Of a stretch of DNA of 64,000 bases, positions 22,201 through 32,908 are shown in pieces; position 1 is the stretch's first letter; each line of letters opens with the position of its first letter. Source of the DNA: Flaveria trinervia (lineage: Eukaryota; Streptophyta; Magnoliopsida; Asterales; Asteraceae); contig CM046453.1 of assembly GCA_025506515.1 (NCBI GenBank), positions 34,979,851-35,043,850 on the forward strand, given 5' to 3'. The notes beneath the pieces are model-generated. The model saw only the letters and a program-made list of their open reading frames with translations. It was not told the origin of the DNA and did not search any database. The translations under genes were made by a program, and so were the position numbers.

Positions 22201-22555
22201 ATTCCTTCAAAATACAAGGGCCAGTGAAGAGGGTTGTCGACGAAGACATCACTGTGGTTCTTGTAGTGTCCCCTTGGGAAATTGTAGAAGAGTTCAAGAA
22301 AGCTTATGAAGCCAAACAACCACCCAAAAGATGTTGGAGAACAAAATCATAAAGAAGGGATTGGTTTACAAAAGACTTGAAAACTTCAAACAAGAAGAGC
22401 TCAACCTGCTCTTAGAAGGGACTCATCCAGATGAGTTTGCTTACAGACAAATAACAACGGTTGAGCTCAAGAATGGAAAACAGGCAAAGTACATCTCTGA
22501 AGTGTATGGCCGAGAAGGACTGTTTGATGGTTGCCCGAGGTCTGACAATGGATGA
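19287..22555 (+). pseudogene. Third ORF of copia D (Sirevirus-type post-pol protein), broken
   Basis: ATG 19287 starts MASMQLKPRHNCVVYLTK. A one-base shift near 19340 puts the rest in the 433-residue frame 19379-20680: NPIIYADSLHQFWTNATVN, TISTATIRQ-like block, then WILYPRFIMAII, and a Pro/Ser/Thr-rich tail. These blocks recur in B2 and C third ORFs. Later pieces in shifting frames include a coiled-coil block (20800), Lys/Glu-rich runs, PKQKKRKV followed by an acidic run (21848-21905; nuclear-localisation-like) and a last block at 22331-22555. No signal peptide or membrane span is visible. Function unknown; the protein is known to me only as a recurring retroelement ORF in Asteraceae. Confidence 0.7.
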
Positions 22556-22820
22556 GCAGATCATGTTCTAAGGGCTTACACCAGGGAATCATATAGGCTG
22601 ATACACGGGAAGTAGATCTCATGTTTGGGGTAACAGCTCGGTGTCCAAGTCCCCATACAGAGCTCCCAACCATATCATGCCAAACAGATCATCAGAGACT
22701 TCTTCCCAGGCCAATGCTAAAAAGGGTCACTTCTCATCTGATCAAGAGGATAAAAGACCAATCTATCTGCCAAAATAAGTGGGACTCATCAATAACTTAG
22801 AGGTTTTGGCTGCATTGGTT

Positions 22821-22830
22821 CAGGGGGAGT
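22821..22830 (+). promoter_or_regulatory. Polypurine tract of copia D
   Basis: CAGGGGGAGT immediately before the 3' LTR, the plus-strand priming site. Confidence 0.85.
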
Positions 22831-23599
22831 TGTTGGACCAAAAGAACCATGAGCCTGATCAGAGAAACCTCTAAGTCCCACAGGACATCACAACAGCTGA
22901 AGAAGCCTGATCAGCTGTTCTACAAAGTCTGAAGAATACAACTGCTGAAGTATTTCTGAAGTACTGAAGACAAAGACGGAGACAACAGCTGAAGATCTAA
23001 AGTCTGAAGACTTCAACAATACTGAAGACAAAGACTGAAGATCAACAGCTGAAAGACAAAGTCTGATGTTCAAGTACTGAAGACATCAGCTGATGTTAAC
23101 AGCTGAAGAGGGCTTCTTCAGTTGTTGTGATGGTTTTTCTTCATCAGTAGTTTTCTTTTCCTTTCAGTAGTTTGTTTACTTTCAGTACTTGTAAACAACT
23201 GAAGAGGTTGTTCTTCAGTTGTTGTAGTATCAGTAGTTTTATGTTTTTCAGTAGTTGTAAATAAGATGTTTAACACTTAGGAACATTTGTAAGAAGATGT
23301 CAGTTGTTGACATCTTCAGTAGTTGTTAAACATCAGTAGTTATAAAACGGTTACATGTCACTTTCAAGTGACATCAGCTACGTCACTCTTTCCTTTATAA
23401 GGAAGGATGACTCACCTGTGATCGTGCCTTGAGGCCGACAATCTTAATGCAATATTCCTTTTGTCGGATATTTCTCTCTCTATAACAAAATTCTTTTATC
23501 GTTTTATATCGAATGTTCTTGCTTGAATTTGTCTAATTCTGAGCTATTCTGCTGCTATATCTGTTCAATCGATTAAACCAAGAGGCTGAGATCCTAACA
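22831..23599 (+). repeat. 3' LTR of copia D
   Basis: Near-identical to 15810-16596; differences are two substitutions, a 13-base deletion and a handful of single-base indels. Followed by the target duplication TAAGA. Confidence 0.95.
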
Positions 23600-23604
23600 T
23601 AAGA

Positions 23605-23758
23605 TACCATTTTCTAAGAGATTAATTAGAAAAAAAGTTTGATCAAGTTAGTCAAAGTGGATACAACAAATCAGCTTGCTGATTTATTCATTAAAGCATT
23701 TGATTCAGTTAAATTTAATTTTCTAATTAAGGCTTTGGGCATGATTAACTTCGATTAA
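23605..23758 (+). pseudogene. RNase H C-terminus of copia C, resumed after D
   Basis: Continues the block cut at 15809: the readable sense includes an HFLRD-like start, an LFIKAFDSV block and GMINFD-stop, the same ending as B2 (GMINFE). One internal stop is present. Confidence 0.8.
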
Positions 23759-25548
23759 TCATTATGAACAATCAAAGAAAAGCATCTGTCTGTCCCTATA
23801 AATAGTAATAAATAGATTACCTTTGGAAGAAATGCTTGTCTTAGAACAAATTTTCTTCCGAAAGCAATTTACCTTCGGAAGAAACTTTTGAAGTATCTTC
23901 CGAAGCATATAATGATGCTTTAGCATGACATATGCATGGGAAATGATAGTACACTATGTCTTTGCTTCTTCCTGAATTCTTAAATATCATTAAAATCTGA
24001 GCTAGTTTTTTGATATATGAGTAGGTTCATCTTGAGCGGAAACTATACTTAGTGCATGCCAAACATAATGCAAAGTGATTGTTTGTGGGAAACTTCACTT
24101 TGAGGATACAAAAAATGAGTCTTTTTTGATGTGATCAAATCACTCATCTAAGCACACTATGTACCAATATGTTGTAATATCTATCTTTGCAAATCATAGT
24201 CCCTCTGTTTTGTGTAAACAAATACCTGGGTGTATGATCACCATGTGGTTTATAAGTAACCAAATGGCAAAAAATTATGATCCTCATCACCCTTTGTTTT
24301 TTGTAAACAAAAACCTGTGTTAAAGGCACCTCTGTTTTACATGAATAAAGACCTAGTGACCTGATGATGATCATATCTAAGCTCTCAAAAGAATCCTATG
24401 TGATCAACTGTATATTAATCTAGAGCTTTTATATCAATGCATTAATGAGATGTCAAATGCATCTCACGATAAAACTTATAACTTAAAGTACATAGTAACT
24501 ACGTGTGAAAAAGTGATGATTGACTCACAAAGGGAGGACAAACTCTACGTGAATTGAATGTGAAGCCCACAACAGTTACTAGCTAACCAACATGAAAACA
24601 TGATAAACAACATGCATAGTTGATACAATAACTCTTGTATGGATTTAAGTGGATAATATACTTTCAATCAGAACTAAGATTAGGTATCAATACAACATAA
24701 AAAACTCATCAAGAGGAGGCTTAATATTATAGTATGATCCCATTATATGTGTATATATATGCTTGTGCATTGTCACACAAACACACGTTCGTCATGATAT
24801 TCTCCTTAGAAATTTATGATAAATGCATTCTTTCAACATTTATAAGAATTTGGGGGGAGTAGTATCATGAAAATAAGTGAACAGAATTGCCAAACATCAA
24901 TATGAAGGAATTGGAACTTGAGCACCACCTTGGCTCTTGGATACATGAAGTTTTGTTTAATTTAACCTTCTTGTGCACAATTGCCATGAATACAAAGTCA
25001 ACAAGTTCCAAAAGTAGTAAATTGTTCTAAGCAATGAACTTGGACCATACAATAAAATAAGTTTTAGTGGTTTTCAAGCATTAGTAGAAGCTATATTACT
25101 CTTCAAGCATCAGCAGAAGCTACAATGTGAAATTTGTCCAGCCGTAGATTGGTAAACTATGGATGAATCGGTAGTACGGAATTTTCATAGATTTGTAACC
25201 TATGAAAATTTAAGTAATACTCAATCAGCACAACTCTTAAGTCATCCGCAGATGTATACAAAATCCGTAGATAATCTACGGAAGACCTGAGAACTACGGA
25301 AAAGTTAAATTGAAGAGGGTCCCGCATTATTAAATAAATGAAATTCATTTGTTTGAGAGTATAAATGATGTCTTTTGACTTCAATATTCATTATGCACTT
25401 TTTCAGACCTAAAAAATCACTCTTAACACTTTTTCAGACCTAAAAAATCACTCTTAACAAACTTTTTCCCCTCTTTCAAACATTCAAAAACCCCGAATCA
25501 AAACATCAAACAAACACATAACCTTGTTCTCAGATCTCTGTATTCATG
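23759..25548 (+). other. Spacer of copia C between pol and third ORF, with inverted repeats and TATA-like box
   Basis: No coding sense. TCTTCCGAAAG, CCTTCGGAAG and TCTTCCGAAG stand at 23853, 23872 and 23896. Imperfect repeats of TTTTGTGTAAACAAA lie at 24210-24340. Inverted repeats at 25181-25210 (AATTTTCATAG/CTATGAAAATT) and 25264-25282 (TCCGTAGATAATCTACGGA) precede TATAAAT at 25360. A 33-base direct repeat (about 25395-25460, CACTTTTTCAGACCTAAAAA core) lies in the presumed leader. Confidence 0.6.
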
Positions 25549-27540
25549 ATGGCTAATCGATTTGCGAGAGAGCACAATGTGTGTGTGTCTTAAATCTAGA
25601 CGACCTTGTGTCAGAAGGATGTAGAGACATTCTATGATATCTACAGTGATCCAAGATCTTCTATGCCTTAACAGCAAAGCCTGTGATTTATCAAGATCAC
25701 ATAGTTGATTTCTAGAACTTGGCTCGAGTTGAGGAAGATTGAGAACAGAAGTGATCCTGGCTGATATAAAGAATGAAAGACTGAGGATAGATGAGCAGAC
25801 CATCAGATGGGTCCTAGAGCTGGGAGAGCAAGAAGTTGGATACCCTGATGTATTCGAGAATGAATACATAGAGAAAGTGTTCTACCTGATGGGGTATGAT
25901 AGTGACTTTGACAAGGGAGAGATAAAGAAAGGGAGACTATGCAAGTCATACAGATTTCTATGCCACACTTACCTGAAGTGCATGTTCAATAGGAAATCTG
26001 GACTTGATAGATTCTCTAGACATATTTCATCTAGCATCATTGGTATTTTTGAGGGAAGAACCTACAATTACTCAAAGTACATCTTCAACTGTCTATGTTA
26101 CCACATCTGTGTACAAAAAGCTGATAAGATGTACATGTTTCCAAGCTTTCAGCAACTCATCATCAATGGAGAATTGCCAAGAATAGCATGGGATGGAGGT
26201 GTGTTTGTGCAATCTCATCTAGGAAGATCTGTCTTGAACAAGATCAATGGAAGGTATGAAGGAGGAGACATGCCTATGTTTGCACACTTGGCAGATCCTA
26301 ATGCAAACATTCCTCAAGAGCTTGTCTGGGAAGATCAAAAGGAGGGTTCACCAAACAACTCTGTACAAGCCTCTCACTCACCCAATCAATCACCCATTCA
26401 CCAACAACATCAATCTCCATAATAACCCTCACCAACAAGACAAACACCCTGCCCATTTCACCCATTCACTCTATTCACTCTCAATAATCTCCTTCACCCA
26501 ATCAAGACACGCAGCCAATCTCTCCTCTTATTCATCAATCATCTAAGAGTGTGCATACTGAACCCATCACTGTCACTCAGTCTCTAACCTCAGTTCACAC
26601 AGGTGAGAATGAGTTGATCTCTCAAGCCAGCATCATCCCTCTATCACACTCCAACTCTAAAAAACTAGTTTCCTCCAATCAAACCGAACCTTTAGTGGTC
26701 AACATGAATCTTGAATCACAACCTTATCATGATAAGCCTATTCAAGCAAAAGAGCAATGCTCAAGTTTAGCAAGTGTGGCTCATGCTAAAGATCATAAAG
26801 ATAAGATTGCTAATCATCAAGAAGAAAGGGCGGAGAAAGAAAAGTATGAGGAAGTAATGCCTATGATGAAGATTACATAATTGATAAGGACATTCTAGTA
26901 AGCAAGAGCTATCTCGTAGCTGAATACAACAAGTTAGTTGTAAAGTCCAACAACAGAAAGGAAAGAATTCAAGAAATAAAAGGGGTAATAAAAGAGAAGT
27001 ATGAGCTACTAATAAAGCAAGAAGCTAGAATCAAAAAACTAAGAGAAGATGCTCAGTGCAATAATGAAGTGATTGATGCTTTACTTGTACAAGGTTCTGA
27101 GCTCAAAGAATCAGTAAAGACTGAGAAGAATGAAAATGACAAAGAGGTACTAAAGATTAATCAAGCATATATGTGTCTCTCTGCTCAATCAGCTCTGTTC
27201 AAAAGGAAAGATGAAGAGCTTGAGCAGCTGAAATAAAAAATATGTGCTCTTTAATCAAACCAACAAAAGGAACCTGCTGAAACGTCTAAGCAACTGATTT
27301 TATACTCAAGGAAGAGAAAGTATTTGGGTTACACAAAGTAGAAAGTGAGTAATGTTGAAGGTGAAACTAAAAAGGCAAAGCTTACATCTCCTAAGCACAC
27401 TCCTTCGGTGGATGTCTCCCACATTAAAGGCAATCACTCATGATGAAGCTGGGAGTGATGCTGAATAGGATGAGCTGACAAAAGAGGATTTCCCAAAAAC
27501 AGACAAAGAAGCAAAGGATGAAGAGCTGCTGAAAAGCAAA
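25549..27540 (+). pseudogene. Third ORF of copia C, first part (split by B2)
   Basis: ATG 25549 opens MANRFAREHNVCV, aligning with the R-HN block at the start of the D and B2 third ORFs. After early frameshifts the 227-residue frame 25739-26422 reads DEQTIRWVLELG, VFYLMGYDSDF, FLCHTYLKC, RTYNYSKYIFNCL and MYMFPSFQQLIINGELP. These parallel QMGYEGDF, FLLHVVIHSL, RYSQFIYTNL and YYMFPRYVQYI of B2. A Ser/Pro/Gln-rich linker, coiled-coil segments (26880-27230) and a basic YSRKRKYLGYTK block (about 27303) follow. The coding sense stops at 27540, where B2 inserted, and resumes at 39833. No membrane span seen. Function unknown. Confidence 0.7.
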
Positions 27541-27545
27541 GATAT

Positions 27546-28340
27546 TGCAGGATCGTTGAAGGGTTAGTTACAACACAACAACACAAAGAGGAGATTAACT
27601 AAACTTTAATCAAACAGTAAACTAGGTTAACCAAGATAAGATACTAAGTACACAAGTAATGCAGGAGACAAAACACAAAGAACACAAGTATTTGGTTTTC
27701 ATGAATGCAGTATATTGTCTTCTCTATGTTCTATTACAAGTGTTACAAAGCATATTCGAAAGATACAAGAACATGAAATACTTATACTACTTCCTACAGC
27801 TGGCTATACTTTGCAAGCCAGCTGCATACAATTGACTAGACACAAACAAAATTAGTTGTAGAGTCAAAAGGTAGATTGCCTTTTGACTTGTGACTATAAC
27901 ATGCAATAGCTCACATCCTTATCTATTACAAAAAGGATAAAGTACATAAAGTAGAAAGTTACAGACTCAAGACCTCAATGTACAGTTACCAAAAGCATGG
28001 ACCTTTTCACGAACTCATGTAAGTTGGTGACTTGCAGAGGTACAGCTGAAAGGTGTCCAGCTTTATGGAACAGTACATCAGATAAAGCATGTTACTAAAA
28101 GTCTTCGGAAGAAATCTGTCTTCATGAGTTGAAGCTTTGGAAGACTTTGTCTCTGAGGCTTCGAAAGACTTCATGTTTGGCTTCGGAAGATGTTGGTCTA
28201 GGCTTTGGAAGATTTCACACTTAGAGTATTTTCTGTTTCATGTGTGAAACTTCCTAAGGTTCTTCTTTAATGCACTTGTGCAGCATGCAAGAAAGACTTA
28301 AGATGTTTAGGTTGCATCAGCCTCTTTATTAATCTCTACA
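27546..28340 (-). repeat. 3' LTR of copia B2
   Basis: Mirrors 39032-39827. The U3 array CTTCGGAAG and variants (CTTTGGAAG, CTTCGAAAG) lies at about 28107-28210. Confidence 0.95.
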
Positions 28341-28362
28341 AACTCTCCCTAGGCTGATGCTA
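28341..28362 (-). promoter_or_regulatory. Polypurine tract of copia B2
   Basis: On the minus strand CCTAGGGAGAGTT runs directly into the 3' LTR TGTAGAG. Confidence 0.75.
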
Positions 28363-28381
28363 CCAAAACACTTTGAAAACT

Positions 28382-31300
28382 TCAGATATTTATAGTCTTC
28401 ATTAGGATGATCACCATTCCTTTCTTCATAAGATGATCAGGATTCTTCAGGCTGTCAAAGTGTCTTCTCATGTCAAAGAGGTCATGCAGAGGCAACTGAA
28501 ACATATCTTGCCATGTATAAATGTCTTCAATGCCTTGATCTCTAATAACATGCCATCTTTCCGGATTTGTGGTGTATGTCCAAGACAAGATGGGTCTTCC
28601 TGATGCTAGAGGAGCTGTTTGAATTGGAGTTGATGTAGCATCCTCTGGCTGCACATCCTCAGGCTGTTCTGATTCATCCAGAGGTTTAGAAGGGGATGCA
28701 GGCTTCTTCTTCTTAGGCTTTGGTTTAGAAGCCATCCTCTTCTTTATCTTTCCAAATTTGAACTGAGAAGACTGGCCTGCAGCACCAAATTGATCTTCAC
28801 TGTATTTTTCAATTGGGACTTCCTCTCTCTCAGGTTTAGATGGAGAGGGAGGTTGACCCTACTGGGATCAGAAGATGAAGCTTGCTGAGCATTAGCAGGA
28901 GGTCCGGGTTGTGTTGTCTCTGGTTGTTCAACCTTAACCTCCACCTCAGGTGGAGCCTGACTTGGAGTGGAGTGTAAGTCAGTGAGCTATCCACTCTTAA
29001 TTTTTGCTTGATTACCCTGATATGCTCATCCATAGTGGATAGAGACATGGGTCCAAGTCTCCTTCGGAGAATCCATACAGCTTCAAGAAGCTTATCATCA
29101 TCTGCCTATCAGCAGACTTCTTCATGCTCTTTTGGATGATGGCTCTTGATTTTGCAGCTTCTTCCCTTAGCTTCTTCTTTGTTGGCTTTCTTTCCTTGAC
29201 TAGCTCAAGCTCAAGTTGTTTTAAGTACTCAAACTTAATATAGTCATAAGGCAAGGGAAGAAGTGCATCCGCCTAATAGAGGCCTGTGGCACTCACGTAG
29301 TTAATCATCTTGATTCTGTTTTCTTCTTTATCTACCTAAGGTTCTTGTTGAACCACATCCTCTTGTTCAGGACTTTCTTGAATTGGTGAGAGGTTAGGCA
29401 TACCTTTGTACAGACTTTTTCATCTTCTCTCTTGTTTGACTTGTACTAGGAGTTATGCATCTTCTGCCTCCTTCTTCTCTCTTGACCTTTCCAGGTCAAC
29501 CAGTTCATTCAATTCATCCAAGGGAAGAGAAATGACACTATCTATGTCATAGTTCCTAGTCTGCAGATAGTTAATCCTGACTGCCCTTAACTCATCATTC
29601 TGAGTATCTGGTCTGGGGGCAGTCCTGATTGCAGACTCCATGAGTCTTGGACACTCAGCAGAGGAACTTCTCCCCTTAGCCTCCTTTTCCTCTCTCTCTC
29701 CTCCTCCTCCTCAATCTCCTCAAATGTCATCTTTCTTTTCATTTGTCACTCACAGACCTTTGTGACTCAGGGTGGAGAGAGCTTTGGCCTTCATTGCTTG
29801 TTGCAGCATCTGAGCTCAGGCCAGAGAGAGGTTGAGAAGCACCTTCACCGGCAGGTGTCTCAGAAGTTATATGGATCTCTGCAGCAGTTGGAGATGATGA
29901 GACAGGACTCTCAGGTTCTGTCACTAGGCCTTCAGTCAAGGTTTCCCCTATGAAGCTAATCTTAGGGTCTGCCTCAACATCCAGTTGACCGATGACATTG
30001 CCTGATTGCCTAAGTCTCCTTCTTAAGCTGAACTCTGCAGTGATCCTGTCTTGGATTCTTTTAGCCAGTCTGCCAGCTTGTCTAGATTGGCTTGGGTTGA
30101 CAAGTGGCATGTTGACTAGATCCAGACCTTCATAGTAGTCCAAGGTCTGAAAATTGAAGACTTCTTGCTGTCCTTGAACTCTTATAATGATTAGGGCCTT
30201 CCTGTTGTTTTCATACCTCCACCCAAAGATGTGATTGAAAGATGGTGAAGGTGACATAGCCCATGGTATCCCATCCTCAAATAGACTCTGTATGAAGGAG
30301 TCTATGTAGTCCACATCAATGTGAACTAGAGGAGGTTGCTGAGAATGCACAGTTGCAAGTGAGAATGGTGAGTCCTCAATGTCCATTCTCTCTGAAGAAC
30401 TCCCAGGTTCTATGATTGTAATGACTTTCTCCCCCTTTTTGGTAGCATCACCCACTTGCATAGGTGAGCTGGAAGATAGGTCAATCACATTCACAGGTTC
30501 TTGGGTTCCAGGTTGAGCTCTCCTTAAGGGTCTCCCAGCTAGTTTTTCCTTAAGATATGAAAGCTCAAGTTGTTGATCATTGATCCTGTTGTGTAAGGTA
30601 GTCACCTGAGATTCAAGGTGACTGACCTTTGAGACTAGGTAAGTGCATGTTTTAGACAGTTTTTGCACTAGTAGTCTCAGATTCCCCTCATCTTCATCAG
30701 AAGATTCATTGGGGGATGAGATGATTGGACCAGAGTCCTCTTTCTCACCACCAGCTTGAGGTTCTTGGCTGCTGGTTTTCCTCTGCTCACTGGCAATCTC
30801 AGTTGAGATGTTAGTGGGCTGAGCTGCCATGGTTGAGGTCTTAATGATGTAATCACTTTTAGAAGTGAGAGCCTCTTCCATATGGACATCCTGAACAGGT
30901 TCAGGAGTGTCCACCTCAGTTGTAGGTGACTAATGTGGAATAGATGTAGGAGACTCAGGAGTACTCATCTCTCTTTGAGTAGAGGGAAAGAAGAGAGATT
31001 CATTATACTCACTAAAACCTATATCTTCATCAGTATAGAAATCAAGGTTGGGAATTGGTTGGTTGAGATCTATAGGCTGGGGATGGTAACTGTCCCTTGA
31101 AGATTGATCACTTGAGTGTTGAGACTCAGAGTGATGGATTAAGACAGTTGGGCTAGTGAGCTCATCAGGCTGAGCATGAGGAACCTCAACATGATTCTTC
31201 AAGAGATGGGAGTGGTCTGTTCCTTAGGAGAAGTGGGAGCTCTAGTGTCCACTTCTTCCTGTATGGTTAAGTATATGGGGGCCTCCACAGACTGAATAAT

Positions 31301-32162
31301 CTGAGCATGGGTTTGTTTAGATTTTCTTTGGTAGGTGATGGTGATTTGAGGCTGTGAGAGTGGTTCGGAAAAAGCAGGTGTGGGTTCAACACTAGCTTGT
31401 GCTGCTAGGTTGTCACCTTGAGCAATGAGCTCTAACATTTTTGGGACTAGAGCTGTTTCTACCCTAGAGAATCCAACAGTGGGCTTTCTCAGTATTTTAA
31501 AGATGCCGGGCTTCATCTATCCCAATTTAAGAATGTTACCTGTTTCCCTTCAGTGTGAGCCCAGTTCATAGTTAAGAATGTACTGGACATATCTAGGAAA
31601 CATGTAATACTCTAAGGAGTTTAAATTAGCAAGTAAATTTGTATAAATAAACTGTGAATACCTGAATTTGACCCCCTGAACCATTCCATGGATTATGAAG
31701 GAGAGATCCTCAGGAATCTGGTCCCATCCACCATGGTTGTTTGATAAGCTGTGGATGACCACATGGAGCAGGAATCTCCATTGGATGAGACCTTCCTTTC
31801 CTAGAGGTCTGTACAAAGAAATCTCCCTCATATCCCATCTGCTCAAAGGAATGATTAACAAATTCTTTCGGGAAAAGCACCTCACCTTCTTCATCATCCA
31901 GCTAAAGATGTCTGTTGATGATGGCCGGAGTGATGAAGTTTGTTCTCCCCTACACTGTGGCAGACAGTGCCTTCTCCCCATCCATAATGACCTCTTGGCA
32001 TGTCTTCCGGAATTCAAGCATCTGATCCTCACAGAGTGGAGGATCAATGGTTAGGGAGGTGAAGTAGTTTGACAGAGTTAGGAAACGACAAACCTCTAAG
32101 AAATGAGGATCTTTCTCAAAGCTTAACAGAGCAACCTGATTGTGTTGTCTGTGTAGCTGCAT
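28382..32162 (-). pseudogene. Third ORF of copia B2 (Sirevirus-type post-pol protein), in several frames
   Basis: First in-frame Met at 32162 (MQLHRQHNQVALL), though the open frame reaches further up and the original start may be lost. Successive frames: 32162-31950; 31930-31550 with QMGYEGDF-like, WRFLLHVVIHSL, GGWDQ and YYMFPRYVQYI blocks; 31516-31199; 31202-30930; a 391-residue frame 30914-29739; then 29641-28382. The 391-residue part has a coiled coil (residues 80-125), VNVIDLSSSSP (SUMO-interaction-like) and WRYENNRKALIIIRVQG, which matches WKYDNEWDCAIIKRTSG of C. The tail has KPKPKKKKPASP. No signal peptide or membrane helix. A nuclear or RNA-protein role is inferred; an envelope role is unsupported. 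Confidence 0.7.
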
Positions 32163-32908
32163 GGTAAAGTTAGGATCATTTCCATGAGCAAGGTTGGCTA
32201 TTTTGAAGTAGCTTAAGGACGAAGAAAGAAGAAAAAAGAAATTTCAGAGAGAAATTAGGGTTTTCGGTTTAAAGGAAGAACAGATGATAGAAAGAGGGGG
32301 AAACCGTTGGGTTTATATGTGAGAAGAATTTCAGATAAAGTTTAATGAAAGAGGATAAACTTTGAAATCCGGATGTTGGTCCCACCTCTGAAAAAGTAGT
32401 TTGGTTTTGCTCAAAAAGTAGTTTTCTTGGAAGTCAAAAAGCTTCCAAAGGATAATTATCTTCGGAAGTTTTAAAAAAGCTTCCGAAGCTAAAATGACTT
32501 CGAAAGAATTTCCTGAGAGTTTTGAGAATTTTGCTTGAGAAGAAAAATTAAAACTTGAGTGCTTTGTATATAAACTAACAAAGCTACCGAGAGTTAATTT
32601 TGCTTCGGAAGTAAATGGTCTTTGAAAATAAGTAAGTGTCTGAGACAAGTATTTAGCTTCTGAAGATAAATTTGAAGACTCTTCGAAGGTAAATTTCTTA
32701 AATAGTTATTTATTTTGAAAGCATGATTTACTTCCGAAGTTAAAAGCATAACTTCCGAAGTATCAGAAATTTTCAAAAGTCTAAGGAAAGTCTTCAAAAA
32801 GAATTTTTTCATCCAAAGAAAACATGAACTTATGAAAGTGATGAACTAGACAACTTAGGACACACATAAATTTTAAAGAAATAATAAGAATTAGTTTTAA
32901 GAAAAAAC
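32163..32908 (-). promoter_or_regulatory. Spacer of copia B2 with CTTCCGAAG array, TATA-like box and leader
   Basis: Between the pol stop (32909) and the third ORF, palindrome copies lie near 32461, 32481, 32603, 32661, 32681, 32730 and 32750 (CTTCCGAAG with single-base variants). On the minus strand CATATAAAC follows (32319-32311), and then AAAACCCTAATTTC (32264-32251), a typical plant leader sequence. The third-ORF Met is about 150 bases below the box. The palindrome is the same one that fills the LTR U3. Confidence 0.5.

Larger units (their letters stand above)
15810..23599 (+). mobile_element. Copia (Sirevirus-type) element D, young but internally deleted
   Basis: LTRs 15810-16596 and 22831-23599 start TGTTGGACC and end CCTAACA. 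The 5-bp duplication TAAGA flanks it (15805-15809, 23600-23604), with primer site at 16599 and polypurine tract at 22821. Comparing the LTRs by eye I find only two substitutions plus several short indels, the largest 13 bases, so insertion was recent. Gag, protease and integrase are missing; RT, RNase H, a hairpin array and a third ORF remain. Confidence 0.95.

Noticed and set aside
28382..32162. Envelope-like gene in B2
   Set aside because: No signal peptide, membrane span or Cys-rich ectodomain; basic and coiled-coil features point elsewhere.
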